In this document: positions 1-6,246 of the stretch, in pieces | How positions within the stretch are numbered: the first letter of the stretch is position 1 | How the letters are laid out: each line of letters opens with the position of its first letter | Source of the DNA: an uncultured Collinsella sp. | GTDB lineage: Bacteria > Actinomycetota > Coriobacteriia > Coriobacteriales > Coriobacteriaceae | Assembly: GCA_900550595.1 (NCBI GenBank) | Contig: URTB01000001.1 | Coordinates: 1 to 26,933 of the forward strand | Length of the DNA stretch: 26,933 nt | Direction: 5' to 3' | Program-made: the position numbers and the translations under genes | The notes under the pieces: model-generated | Told to the model about the DNA's origin: nothing | The model's input: the letters and a program-made list of their open reading frames with translations, nothing else | Databases searched by the model: none

Positions 1-1
1 G

Positions 2-142
2 GGTGGTTTGCTCATCGCGGCGCCCGCGGCGGATGTGGATGAGCTTGCGCGCCGTTTGCATGCCGAAGGACGTATCGCCGCCGCCGTCGGTCGCGTGTGC
101 GAGCCGGTGCCGGGCGGTCCTGCCGTTCGCGTTGTTCGCTAG
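2..142 (+). CDS. selD: Selenide, water dikinase (selenophosphate synthase), 3' end only
   Basis: Only the last 46 codons are in the window; the gene starts upstream. The reading frame beginning at base 2 gives GGLLIAAPAADVDELARRL and ends VRVVR before TAG at 140-142. The GGLLIA stretch followed by an alpha/beta C-terminal tail matches the end of the SelD/PurM-like family, in which it belongs to the C-terminal AIRS domain. SelD makes selenophosphate from selenide and ATP, the selenium donor for Sec-tRNA synthesis by SelA. The call rests on a short tail plus context: yedF, a DUF3343 gene and a cysteine desulfurase gene follow, and selA and selB lie at the other end of the window. Catalytic residues are outside the window, so integrity cannot be judged. 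Confidence 0.75.
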   Translation, partial: GGLLIAAPAADVDELARRLHAEGRIAAAVGRVCEPVPGGPAVRVVR

Positions 143-165
143 CCCGCACGTTTATGTAACTGTTT

Positions 166-183
166 ACCGTTCTCTAGAACGGT
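166..183. promoter_or_regulatory. Perfect 18-bp palindrome upstream of yedF
   Basis: ACCGTTCT (166-173) and AGAACGGT (176-183) are perfect inverted repeats around CT, followed by TCTTT. As RNA it can form a 7-bp stem with a TCTA loop, so it could be a weak terminator after selD; as DNA it could be an operator for yedF. It ends 20 bp before the yedF start and sits just ahead of its ribosome binding site. The role is not decided by the sequence. Confidence 0.4.
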
Positions 184-203
184 TCTTTCGAAAGGATTTT
201 GCT

Positions 204-830
204 ATGTCTACCAAGATTGAAGTCAATGCCATGGGCGATGCCTGCCCGCTGCCCGTCGTCAAGACGCTTAAGGCACTCAAACAGCTTGACGGCGAGGGTG
301 CCGTGGTGACCTCGGTCGATAACGAGATCGCCGTCAAGAACATCTCCAAGATGGCGCAGGAGAAGGGCTGCACGGCCTCGGTCGAGAAGGTTTCTGACGC
401 CGAGTGGCACGTGACCGTGGCGACTTCTGGCGCCGTTGCCGTGGCCGATCCCGAGCAGGATGGCGCTGCCTTCTGCGACGCCAACGCCGGCAAGGGCAAG
501 CTCGTCATTTCCGTCTACACCGATTGCATGGGCCGTGGCGACGACGAGCTGGGCCACAAGCTCATGAAGGCGTTTATCTTTGCCGTGACGCAGCAGGAGG
601 AGCTGCCCGCGACCATGCTGTTTTACAACGGCGGCGCCAAGCTCACCGTTGAGGGCTCGCCGGTGCTCGACGACCTGAAGGGTCTGGCCGAGCAGGGCGT
701 CGAGATTCTCACCTGCGGTACCTGCCTGGACCACTATGGCATTAAAGACCAGCTTGCGGTGGGCGAGGTCACCAACATGTACGTGATCGTGGAGAAGATG
801 GAGCAGGCCGTGCGCGTCGTGCGCCCGTAG
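204..830 (+). CDS. yedF: Selenium metabolism protein YedF (TusA-like plus DsrE-like)
   Basis: The protein has 208 residues. The start at 204 is preceded by GAAAGGA at 190-196, a good ribosome binding site; an in-frame extension further upstream runs into selD and has no support. Residues 4-75 form a TusA/SirA-like sulfurtransferase domain with the CPxP motif (C14-P-L-P17). Residues about 97-205 form a DsrE/F-like domain containing the paired cysteines TCGTCLDHYG (C171, C174). This two-domain layout is that of YedF, a family whose genes co-occur with selenium utilisation. By analogy with TusA, the CPxP cysteine could carry persulfide or perselenide. Neighbours are selD upstream and a DUF3343 gene only 19 bp downstream, so co-transcription is likely. 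The selenium role is known by association rather than by a defined reaction. Confidence 0.88.
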   Translation: MSTKIEVNAMGDACPLPVVKTLKALKQLDGEGAVVTSVDNEIAVKNISKMAQEKGCTASVEKVSDAEWHVTVATSGAVAVADPEQDGAAFCDANAGKGKLVISVYTDCMGRGDDELGHKLMKAFIFAVTQQEELPATMLFYNGGAKLTVEGSPVLDDLKGLAEQGVEILTCGTCLDHYGIKDQLAVGEVTNMYVIVEKMEQAVRVVRP

Positions 831-849
831 CGTATTGGTTGGAGTTGCC

Positions 850-1101
850 ATGAGGGAAAAGCGCCCGGCGCTTGTCATCACGTTTCCCACCACGGCGGCC
901 GCCATGGGCTGCGAGTCCCTTTGCATCGAGCGCGGCCTTCCCGGGCGAACGATTCCCGTGCCCGGGGAGGTCGCTGCCGGCTGCGGTCTGGCGTGGAAGG
1001 CGTTGCCTTCGGATGAGGACCTGCTGCGCGCCGAGCTTGCCGCGGCGGGCGTTCCCACCGAGGGCTATACCGTGATTGATATGTGGGAGGTCGTGCGATG
1101 A
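850..1101 (+). CDS. DUF3343 family protein, putative Se/S carrier-like
   Basis: This is a small protein of 83 residues. ATG at 850 is chosen over an in-frame TTG at 835 because GGAG lies at 841-844, five bases before it. The sequence carries the DUF3343 signature: an N-terminal LVITFPTTAAAM strand-helix, then PVPGEVAAGCGLAWK with an invariant-looking cysteine (C45) in a GCGLA motif. C21 and C25 are additional cysteines. The family (PF11823) is described as putative Se/S carrier-like, on the basis of gene neighbourhoods with selD, yedF and cysteine desulfurases, exactly as here. Its stop overlaps the start of the downstream desulfurase-like gene (ATGA at 1098-1101), implying translational coupling. 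The biochemical function is not established; carriage of selenium or sulfur between the desulfurase and YedF or SelD is an inference. Confidence 0.8.
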   Translation: MREKRPALVITFPTTAAAMGCESLCIERGLPGRTIPVPGEVAAGCGLAWKALPSDEDLLRAELAAAGVPTEGYTVIDMWEVVR

Positions 1102-2237
1102 TCTACCTGGATAACGCGGCGACGACCATGCACAAGCCGCAGACGGTCATCGATGCCGTGACGCAGGCGATGTGCTCGCTCGGCAATGCTGGGCGCGGTG
1201 CCACGTCGGGTGCGCTCGATGCGGCGCGTACCATCCACGGCTGCCGCGCCAAGCTTGCGCGCTTGCTGGGTTGCCCGAGGGCAGACCGTGTGTGCTTTAC
1301 GCCCAACTCCACCGCGGCGCTCAATACCGCCATCAATGGCGTGGTGCGCCCCGGCGACCGTGTGGTCACGACGGTGCTCGAGCATAACTCCGTGCTGCGT
1401 CCGCTTAACCGCCTGGCGACAGAGCAGGGCGTGACCGTTGAGCATGCGGGCTGCGACGCGAACGGCGTGCTCGACTACGACGAGCTCGAGCAGCTGGTCA
1501 CGCCGGGCACGCGTGCCGTGGTGGTGACGCACGCCTCCAATGTGACCGGCAACGCGGTCGACATCGCGCGCGTGGCCGCCATGGCCCATGCGGCAGGTGC
1601 GCTGGTGATCGTCGACGCCTCGCAGTCTGCCGGTACGGTGAAGATTGACATGGATGCCATGGGGCTCGATGTTGTGTGCTTTACCGGCCATAAGGGGCTC
1701 ATGGGACCCCAAGGCACCGGCGGCCTGGCCGTGGCGGAGGGCATTGACGTGGCTCCGTGGGCCATGGGTGGCACGGGCGTGCACAGCTTTGACCCACTGC
1801 AGCCACTTGAGTGGCCCACGCGCCTCGAGGCGGGCACGCTCAACGGTCACGGCATCGCGGGACTTTCTGCAGGTCTCGACTTTATCGAGGCCCAAGGTGG
1901 GGTCGAGGCGATTGCTGCCCACGAGCGCTCGCTTGCAGAGCGCTTCCTCGCCGGTGTTCGCGAAATCCCCGGCATTGCGCTCTACGGTGCGTTTGACCAG
2001 CCCGTGCGCTCGGCGATTGTCTCACTCAACGTGGGTGATATCGATTCGGCCGAGATCTCGGACGCGCTCATGCAAGGGTGGGGGATTGCGACGCGTCCCG
2101 GCGCCCATTGCGCTCCGCTCATGCACCGCGCGCTCGGGACCGAGCGCCAGGGTGTCGTTCGCTTTTCGTTTGGGTATTTCAACACGGACGAAGAAGTCGA
2201 TACTGCGATTGACGCTTTGCGCGATTTAGCCTGCTAG
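1098..2237 (+). CDS. Class V aminotransferase, cysteine desulfurase/selenocysteine lyase-like
   Basis: The protein has 379 residues. ATG at 1098 has GGGAGG at 1085-1090 seven bases upstream; the in-frame GTG at 1083 does not. It opens with the family hallmark IYLDNAATT, has the PLP-binding HASNVTGN segment, the Schiff-base lysine K199 in FTGHKGLMGPQGTGG, and the persulfide-forming cysteine C338 in RPGAHCAPLMHRALGT. This is a fold-type I PLP enzyme of the NifS/SufS/CsdB group; it would abstract S from cysteine or Se from selenocysteine, giving alanine. The RPGxHCAPL sequence is typical of small desulfurases found in selenium clusters. The overlap with the DUF3343 gene and the shared cluster with selD and yedF suggest it supplies Se or S to that set. 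Substrate preference cannot be told from sequence, so no specific symbol is assigned. Confidence 0.88.
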   Translation: MIYLDNAATTMHKPQTVIDAVTQAMCSLGNAGRGATSGALDAARTIHGCRAKLARLLGCPRADRVCFTPNSTAALNTAINGVVRPGDRVVTTVLEHNSVLRPLNRLATEQGVTVEHAGCDANGVLDYDELEQLVTPGTRAVVVTHASNVTGNAVDIARVAAMAHAAGALVIVDASQSAGTVKIDMDAMGLDVVCFTGHKGLMGPQGTGGLAVAEGIDVAPWAMGGTGVHSFDPLQPLEWPTRLEAGTLNGHGIAGLSAGLDFIEAQGGVEAIAAHERSLAERFLAGVREIPGIALYGAFDQPVRSAIVSLNVGDIDSAEISDALMQGWGIATRPGAHCAPLMHRALGTERQGVVRFSFGYFNTDEEVDTAIDALRDLAC

Positions 2238-2251
2238 AGCGTATATACTTG

Positions 2252-2281
2252 CGGGACGGGTCTTTTGCCCGTCCCGTTTTT
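2252..2281 (+). terminator. Rho-independent terminator after the selenium cluster
   Basis: CGGGACGGG (2252-2260) pairs with CCCGTCCCG (2268-2276) around a 7-nt loop, followed by TTTTT at 2277-2281. It starts 14 bp after the stop of the desulfurase-like gene and separates the selenium cluster from brnQ. Confidence 0.93.
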
Positions 2282-2304
2282 GTTTCGACCCGAAAGGTGT
2301 GCCT

Positions 2305-3663
2305 ATGGCTTCATCCGCCCCGCGCGGTCTGCGTTCCGACCATGTTGTTACCGTCGGCATTGCGCTGTTCTCGATGCTCTTTGGCGCCGGTAACCTCATC
2401 ATTCCGCCGCTGCTGGCACTTCAGGCCGGCACGGCCACGCCGCTTGCCATGATCGGCTTTTTGATTGCCGCTATCGGTCTGCCCGTCATGGGTTTTATCG
2501 CCGTAGCGCTTGCCGGAACGGCGCGCGAGCTTGCCGGCCGCGTGCACCCCAAGTTTGGCGAATTCTTCGTTGCGGCGGTCTACCTGGCCATCGGTCCGTG
2601 CCTGGCCATTCCGCGCACAAGCTCTACGGCGTTCGAAATGCTGGTGCCGCTGCTACCCGAGGGTGTTTCACTCGGCACGGCACGTCTGGTGTTTGCAATC
2701 GGGTTCTTCGTCGTCGCGTTTGCGCTCACGCTGCGCCCGGGTGTCATCACACGCGTGCTCGGTCGCATTACGGGCCCCGCGCTCATTGCGCTCATCGTGC
2801 TCGTCGTGGGTGCTGCCGTGATCTCGCCGCTGGGACCGGCTGCCGCGCCTCAGGCTCCCTACGATGCAGGCGCCGCCGTGCAGGGCTTTCTGACTGGCTA
2901 TCAGACCATGGACCTGCTCGCGTCGCTCGCCTTCGGCATCATCATCGCCGAGACCATCCACGAGCTGGGTGTTACCGATGACAAGCGCGTGGCCTTCGAG
3001 ATTTCGCGTTCCGGCGTGATCGCAGGCGTGCTTATGGCCTTCATCTACTGCGGCTTGGGCCTTGCCGGTATGCAGCTCGGCACCGTGATGCCCGACGCTA
3101 CCAACGGCGCCGCCATCCTTGCGCGTTCGGCCTCCATGCACTTTGGTCTTGCTGGCACGGTTGTCGTCTTTGCGATTTTCTTCCTAGCCTGCATGAACGT
3201 GTGCATTGGCCTTATCAGCTGCTGCTCGCGTTACTTCTGCGAGACGTATGTGGTCGAAGGGGGAGCGGAGGCCTCCGAGGAGGCCATGCGCCGCCCCTTT
3301 GCGGTTCTCGCCTTTGTGTTCGCGGCGTTTTCGTGCGTGCTCTCCAACGTGGGCCTCGACGTGATTCTTATGTTCTCGGTGCCTATGCTCAACGCCTTGT
3401 ATCCCGTTGCCATCGTGCTGGTGCTGATGGGCCTGGTGCACGGCTTTTGCGACGCCCATCCGCAGGTGTGGGTCTGGGTCGGCGGCGTGGTTGCCGTGCA
3501 GAGCGTGATCACCTCGGTCCGCGATGCGTTCTTTGCGGGCGCGTGGCTGCCGTTTGATGTGCTGCCGCTGGCGGATATCGGTGCCGCTTGGGCGCCGGTT
3601 GCCGTGGTGGCGTTTGTGATTGGCCTGCTCCATAGTCGTTTTGTTGCACATTCGAGGAGCTAA
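2305..3663 (+). CDS. brnQ: Branched-chain amino acid transport system II carrier protein
   Basis: The protein has 452 residues, close to the usual family length of about 440. ATG at 2305 has AAAGG at 2293-2297 seven bases upstream and is preferred to the in-frame GTG at 2299. The N-terminal segment ALFSMLFGAGNLIIPPLLALQAG and the later YLAIGPCLAIPRTSS are diagnostic of BrnQ/LIV-II, a cation-coupled importer of leucine, isoleucine and valine in the cytoplasmic membrane. Hydrophobic segments run along the whole chain, consistent with the twelve helices of the family. The gene stands alone between a terminator and the tRNA operon, with no dedicated terminator visible at its 3' end. It has no obvious tie to the selenium or formate genes. 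Confidence 0.93.
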   Translation: MASSAPRGLRSDHVVTVGIALFSMLFGAGNLIIPPLLALQAGTATPLAMIGFLIAAIGLPVMGFIAVALAGTARELAGRVHPKFGEFFVAAVYLAIGPCLAIPRTSSTAFEMLVPLLPEGVSLGTARLVFAIGFFVVAFALTLRPGVITRVLGRITGPALIALIVLVVGAAVISPLGPAAAPQAPYDAGAAVQGFLTGYQTMDLLASLAFGIIIAETIHELGVTDDKRVAFEISRSGVIAGVLMAFIYCGLGLAGMQLGTVMPDATNGAAILARSASMHFGLAGTVVVFAIFFLACMNVCIGLISCCSRYFCETYVVEGGAEASEEAMRRPFAVLAFVFAAFSCVLSNVGLDVILMFSVPMLNALYPVAIVLVLMGLVHGFCDAHPQVWVWVGGVVAVQSVITSVRDAFFAGAWLPFDVLPLADIGAAWAPVAVVAFVIGLLHSRFVAHSRS

Positions 3664-3674
3664 GGCATCAATGC

Positions 3675-3703
3675 TTGCACAGGCGGGGAGTCTCCCCTAT
3701 AAT
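3675..3703 (+). promoter_or_regulatory. Sigma70-type promoter of the tRNA operon
   Basis: TTGCAC (3675-3680) and a consensus TATAAT (3698-3703) are separated by exactly 17 bp, 52 bp ahead of tRNA-Pro. The spacer contains a near-perfect palindrome, GGGGAG-T-CTCCCC (3685-3697). Confidence 0.85.
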
Positions 3704-3754
3704 TTCCTTCGCTTTGGGACACGCAAGGTTTAGACCTTAGCTGCTCAACACCTT

Positions 3755-3831
3755 CGGGACGTGGCGCAGTTTGGTAGCGCGCCTGCTTTGGGAGCAGGAT
3801 GTCGCAGGTTCAAATCCTGTCGTCCCGACCA
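3755..3831 (+). tRNA. tRNA-Pro (anticodon TGG)
   Basis: The acceptor arms CGGGACG (3755-3761) and CGTCCCG (3821-3827) pair fully. The anticodon stem CCTGC/GCAGG encloses the loop TTTGGGA, giving anticodon TGG (Pro). The T arm GCAGG-TTCAAAT-CCTGT is present, and ACCA is encoded at the 3' end. Confidence 0.97.
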
Positions 3832-3837
3832 TATCTT

Positions 3838-3911
3838 GCGGGCGTAGTTCAATGGTAGAACCCCAGCCTTCCAAGCTGATGACGCGGGTTCGATTCCCGT
3901 CGCCCGCTCCA
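3838..3911 (+). tRNA. tRNA-Gly (anticodon TCC)
   Basis: The acceptor arms GCGGGCG (3838-3844) and CGCCCGC (3901-3907) pair fully. The anticodon loop CTTCCAA gives TCC (Gly). The T arm GCGGG-TTCGATT-CCCGT is present, and TCCA ends the gene with CCA encoded. It lies 6 bp after tRNA-Pro, so both are processed from one transcript. Confidence 0.97.
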
Positions 3912-3923
3912 TAGGATAGTTTT

Positions 3924-3959
3924 AACGGCTTTGGCTCCATTTGGCGCCAGAGCCGTTTT
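3924..3959 (+). terminator. Terminator of the tRNA operon
   Basis: ACGGCT (3925-3930) pairs with AGCCGT (3951-3956), extended after one mismatch by TGGC/GCCA around a 10-nt loop; a short T run (3956-3959) follows. It lies 13 bp after tRNA-Gly. Confidence 0.8.
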
Positions 3960-3991
3960 CATATACATGTCTGGGATCCCACATCCCCTCC

Positions 3992-4062
3992 TAAGTTGCG
4001 GTGAAATAGTTCCTGGATTAGCCACAAAAGCTGTTATCCAGGAACTATTTCACCGCAACTTA
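3992..4062. repeat. Long hairpin repeat, copy 1 (27-bp perfect arms)
   Basis: The segment 3992-4018 is a perfect inverted repeat of 4036-4062 (27 bp each) around a 17-nt loop. The core of the arm, AGTTGCGGTGAAATAG followed by TTCCTG, recurs exactly in copy 2 at 5306-5372. This copy lies 61 bp downstream of the stop of the minus-strand gene at 4124-5113 and faces the tRNA terminator on the other side. No T run follows the stem on either strand, so a simple terminator is unlikely. Confidence 0.95.
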
Positions 4063-4123
4063 TTGAGGCCGAGCGGGCTGGTTCGATGATGGGTTCTGTT
4101 GTCGAGAAGATGGGGTCAGCCGG

Positions 4124-5113
4124 TCAGGAGTCTGCGTAGGGTTTTGTGGTTGGTATACCGTAGCCGCGCATCATGGAGCCGAACGCTTTGACATCGTAGG
4201 TGTCTGAGAGCTTGAAATGAATGACGTTGTGGCCCATGGCACGCAGGTTCGCGTCGCGCATGAGGGCATCTCGATAGGTTTTTGCCGCAGTATGTTCCGG
4301 ATCATTTTGGGCATCGTCCTCAAACTTGCCTAGTCCATGCAGCTCAGCCAGCATCCAAGAGCCGTTTGGCATCTGCCAGCCGTAATCTGCCAAATAATAG
4401 CCGGCGTTTCCCGGTCGAGTGATTTCAACCTGAAGTTCGGGAGTGGCAACTCCCGCCAGAATCATTGCCGCCCGTGCTTCGGATTCTCCACCGTTATCCG
4501 ATCTGCCATCCATGTGTTCAAAAACGTTAAATGCGCGCGCAATGCCGTGCAGTCCGCGGCAGTTCGCTTGTGCATATGCACGCAATTCTTCACGCTCGAC
4601 ACCGTACTCACGAGCCAGCCCGTCGACATAGCCTAGTGCATATCGAAAAGCGCTCGTTCGGGCGATGTCGACCACCGTGCGATATGGATCCGTTAACGTA
4701 AACGGGCCGAGCTGCCATACGTTGCCCGCCCGCCAGCGTCGGTATTCAACGAATTCGTACATATCGCGTCTGGTGGAACGCGGCAGCAGCACTTGCACCT
4801 TGTCGAGAAGGGAATATGCAGAACCGACGCCATAGAGCAGTGCCGCCGTTGCTCCACAAAACACGGCATCCGGTTCAACGACCGCAATAGCGGATGCCAA
4901 TTGAAAGATGCGATCTTCGACGCCGAGGTCATTCCAATACGCGGGATCAGCGTAGACATGGTTGTAGAGTCGAATAATCATCTCTTTTTGCATGAGCGCG
5001 TAGGCACAGCGTTCATCCCATTTTTTGGTAGCTACAAACAGATGCCCGCCATGATGGGCCTCGAATAACCGGAAGAATAGCTCTGCTTGCGATTTTGGAA
5101 CAGCGTTTATCAT
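4124..5113 (-). CDS. AbiEi-like protein with C-terminal DUF559/PD-(D/E)XK-like domain
   Basis: The protein has 329 residues; the first ATG (5111-5113) is used although no strong ribosome binding site precedes it. The N-terminal half (about 1-180), with RLYNHVYADPAYW and PDAVFCGATAALLYGV, resembles the winged-helix and sensor regions of AbiEi-type antitoxin proteins. The C-terminal half (about 205-315) has the order E-S-E-A-R, then LADYGW, then AELHGLGKF, then RDANLRAMGHNVIHF, matching the E/D/ExK layout of DUF559, a Vsr-like PD-(D/E)XK fold. No AbiEii nucleotidyltransferase toxin is beside it. Base composition is clearly less GC-rich than the flanking genes, suggesting transfer, and long hairpin repeats sit on both sides. 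A role in phage defence or DNA repair is an inference; a purely regulatory protein is the main alternative. The 274 bp upstream (5114-5387) hold only its leader and hairpin copy 2. Confidence 0.55.
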   Translation of the reverse strand: MINAVPKSQAELFFRLFEAHHGGHLFVATKKWDERCAYALMQKEMIIRLYNHVYADPAYWNDLGVEDRIFQLASAIAVVEPDAVFCGATAALLYGVGSAYSLLDKVQVLLPRSTRRDMYEFVEYRRWRAGNVWQLGPFTLTDPYRTVVDIARTSAFRYALGYVDGLAREYGVEREELRAYAQANCRGLHGIARAFNVFEHMDGRSDNGGESEARAAMILAGVATPELQVEITRPGNAGYYLADYGWQMPNGSWMLAELHGLGKFEDDAQNDPEHTAAKTYRDALMRDANLRAMGHNVIHFKLSDTYDVKAFGSMMRGYGIPTTKPYADS

Positions 5114-5305
5114 GACTCATTTTCGACCCCATGGTCTCGAGGGGGAGTGAATGGCACTACGCTATCCCATATTTGGTCCGCCAGACCTTGCCATGAACTG
5201 ACCAAAAGCTTGACGGGGCAGGTCAGAGTCATGAGTCGGAGCCAAACATATCGGCAAACGGTTGATTAGTGCCCCTCGGCGGCACTAAAAACCACCCTTA
5301 CAGAA

Positions 5306-5372
5306 AGTTGCGGTGAAATAGTTCCTGAAAAGCTCGAATAAGCCTAAAACCAGGAACTATTTCACCGCAACT
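5306..5372. repeat. Long hairpin repeat, copy 2 (22-bp perfect arms)
   Basis: The segment 5306-5327 is a perfect inverted repeat of 5351-5372 (22 bp) around a 23-nt loop. The arms are identical to the core of copy 1 at 3992-4062, but the loop is unrelated. It lies 15 bp downstream of the stop of the minus-strand PIN toxin gene. Four copies of the 22-mer therefore occur within 1.4 kb. Confidence 0.95.
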
Positions 5373-5387
5373 CAGATGCGGATGGGG

Positions 5388-5864
5388 TTAGCTGCGGGGG
5401 CGGTGACGGAGCTTGTCGATGGTGGAGTCGGTGCTTCGGCTGCGGGCTTCGGCGGCGCGGTCGCGGGTTTCGGCTGCGGTTTGGCGCTTGCGACGGTAAT
5501 CGATCGTGCCTTGGATGATGGGCTTGCCAAAGCTCACGACATCATCGTTGTAGATGGCGGTTCGGGCCGCGAGGAGGCAATCGGTAAAGTCCATATGGGT
5601 CTTGCCGAAGAGTTTGATGGCAAGGGCGACAACGGTGGGCTCGTCGACCATGACGTCATCGAGCAGCCTTCTCATGGCCGTAGCAATCTCAACGCGGGGA
5701 ACCTTATAGACGTCGCGCAGCGTGACCGCGACGCGCGTGATGATTTCGGGGTAGACGCGAGCGGTGCGTGTGGCGATGACCTTGGCAGCGCGAGGTGACA
5801 GAACTTCGTCGTCGTCAAGCAGGTAGCGTAGGATGACGGTCTCGTCGATGATGGTGCTACTCAT
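5388..5864 (-). CDS. PIN-domain (VapC-like) toxin
   Basis: The protein has 158 residues, with ATG at 5862-5864 overlapping the antitoxin gene by 8 bp, the usual coupling in toxin-antitoxin pairs. Residues 1-120 match a PIN ribonuclease domain: the first acidic residue in IIDETVILRYLLDDD (D7), and MDFTDCLLAARTA near the end (D92, D95). The alpha-helix that normally carries the catalytic glutamate reads YPEIITRVAVTLRDVY, with arginine (R44) where the family usually has Glu; E40 lies one turn earlier. The final strand reads VVSFGKPI, without the aspartate common in PIN toxins. Residues 121-158 are a basic, Arg-rich tail. PIN toxins cleave tRNA, rRNA or mRNA; activity here is uncertain given the altered site. 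Stop is TGA at 5388-5390. Confidence 0.78.
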   Translation of the reverse strand: MSSTIIDETVILRYLLDDDEVLSPRAAKVIATRTARVYPEIITRVAVTLRDVYKVPRVEIATAMRRLLDDVMVDEPTVVALAIKLFGKTHMDFTDCLLAARTAIYNDDVVSFGKPIIQGTIDYRRKRQTAAETRDRAAEARSRSTDSTIDKLRHRPRS

Positions 5865-6180
5865 GGATATCTACTTCCTCGGGACCCAAAATCGAATCGT
5901 CGCTTTCCGTGGCAAGGTACTCAATCCAGGCATTGCGCTCCTCGGCACGGCGATTGGGGTCACCATATGCTTTGAGCGATCCATAGGCGGCGGTGCCGTC
6001 CTTTGAGCGCACGGCGACCGGCTGAAAGGGAAGCTTTCGCATCAAAATGCTCTGCGCGACAAAAAGACGGACGGCCTCGGCGAGCGATGTGCCCATGGCG
6101 TCGTAGAGACGCTCGGCATGTTGCTTGTCTTCCTCGCGAATGCGCACCTGCAGGATGGCTCGTTTTTGAGTCGATGACAT
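5857..6180 (-). CDS. RelB/DinJ-family antitoxin
   Basis: The protein has 107 residues. The ATG at 6178-6180 is favoured over the adjacent GTG (6181-6183) because GGGAGG (complement of 6187-6192) lies six bases before it. The N-terminal part, ILQVRIREEDKQHAERLYDAMGTSLAEAVRLFVAQSI split as strand-helix-helix, is a ribbon-helix-helix DNA-binding fold of the RelB/DinJ type, followed by a helix and an acidic tail (residues about 90-107) likely to wrap the toxin. It is first in a two-gene minus-strand operon and would neutralise the PIN protein and repress the shared promoter, where two inverted repeats are visible at 6207-6222 and 6231-6244. RelB/DinJ antitoxins more often pair with RelE/YafQ-fold toxins. 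Confidence 0.8.
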   Translation of the reverse strand: MSSTQKRAILQVRIREEDKQHAERLYDAMGTSLAEAVRLFVAQSILMRKLPFQPVAVRSKDGTAAYGSLKAYGDPNRRAEERNAWIEYLATESDDSILGPEEVDIHE

Positions 6181-6206
6181 CACTGGCCTCCCTTAATGAG
6201 CGTGCA

Positions 6207-6246
6207 ATATGAATAGTCATATACAGCAACGGCTAATAATAGCCAA
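6207..6246 (-). promoter_or_regulatory. Toxin-antitoxin promoter with two operator-like palindromes
   Basis: On the minus strand, TTGGCT (complement of 6241-6246) and TATATG (complement of 6218-6223) are separated by 17 bp. Two palindromes overlap these boxes: ATATGA-ATAG-TCATAT (6207-6222) over the -10 and GGCTA-ATAA-TAGCC (6231-6244) over the -35, both with a 4-bp centre. Overlap with the promoter is what is expected of autorepression sites for a ribbon-helix-helix antitoxin. Confidence 0.55.

Noticed and set aside
3737..3940. A 67-codon minus-strand frame over the tRNAs
   Set aside because: Its GDGNRTR and TTGFEPATS strings are the well-known spurious translation of tRNA antisense sequence.
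5268..5286. Terminator formed by AGTGCC and GGCACT
   Set aside because: The stem is only 6 bp and its adjacent A run is on the wrong side for termination on either strand.
3992..5372. CRISPR array
   Set aside because: There are only two repeat units, each a self-complementary hairpin, about 1.3 kb apart with a gene between, and no spacer series or cas genes.
5376..5798. A 140-codon plus-strand frame
   Set aside because: It lies antisense to the PIN toxin gene, and the toxin-antitoxin overlap and PIN motifs support the minus strand.
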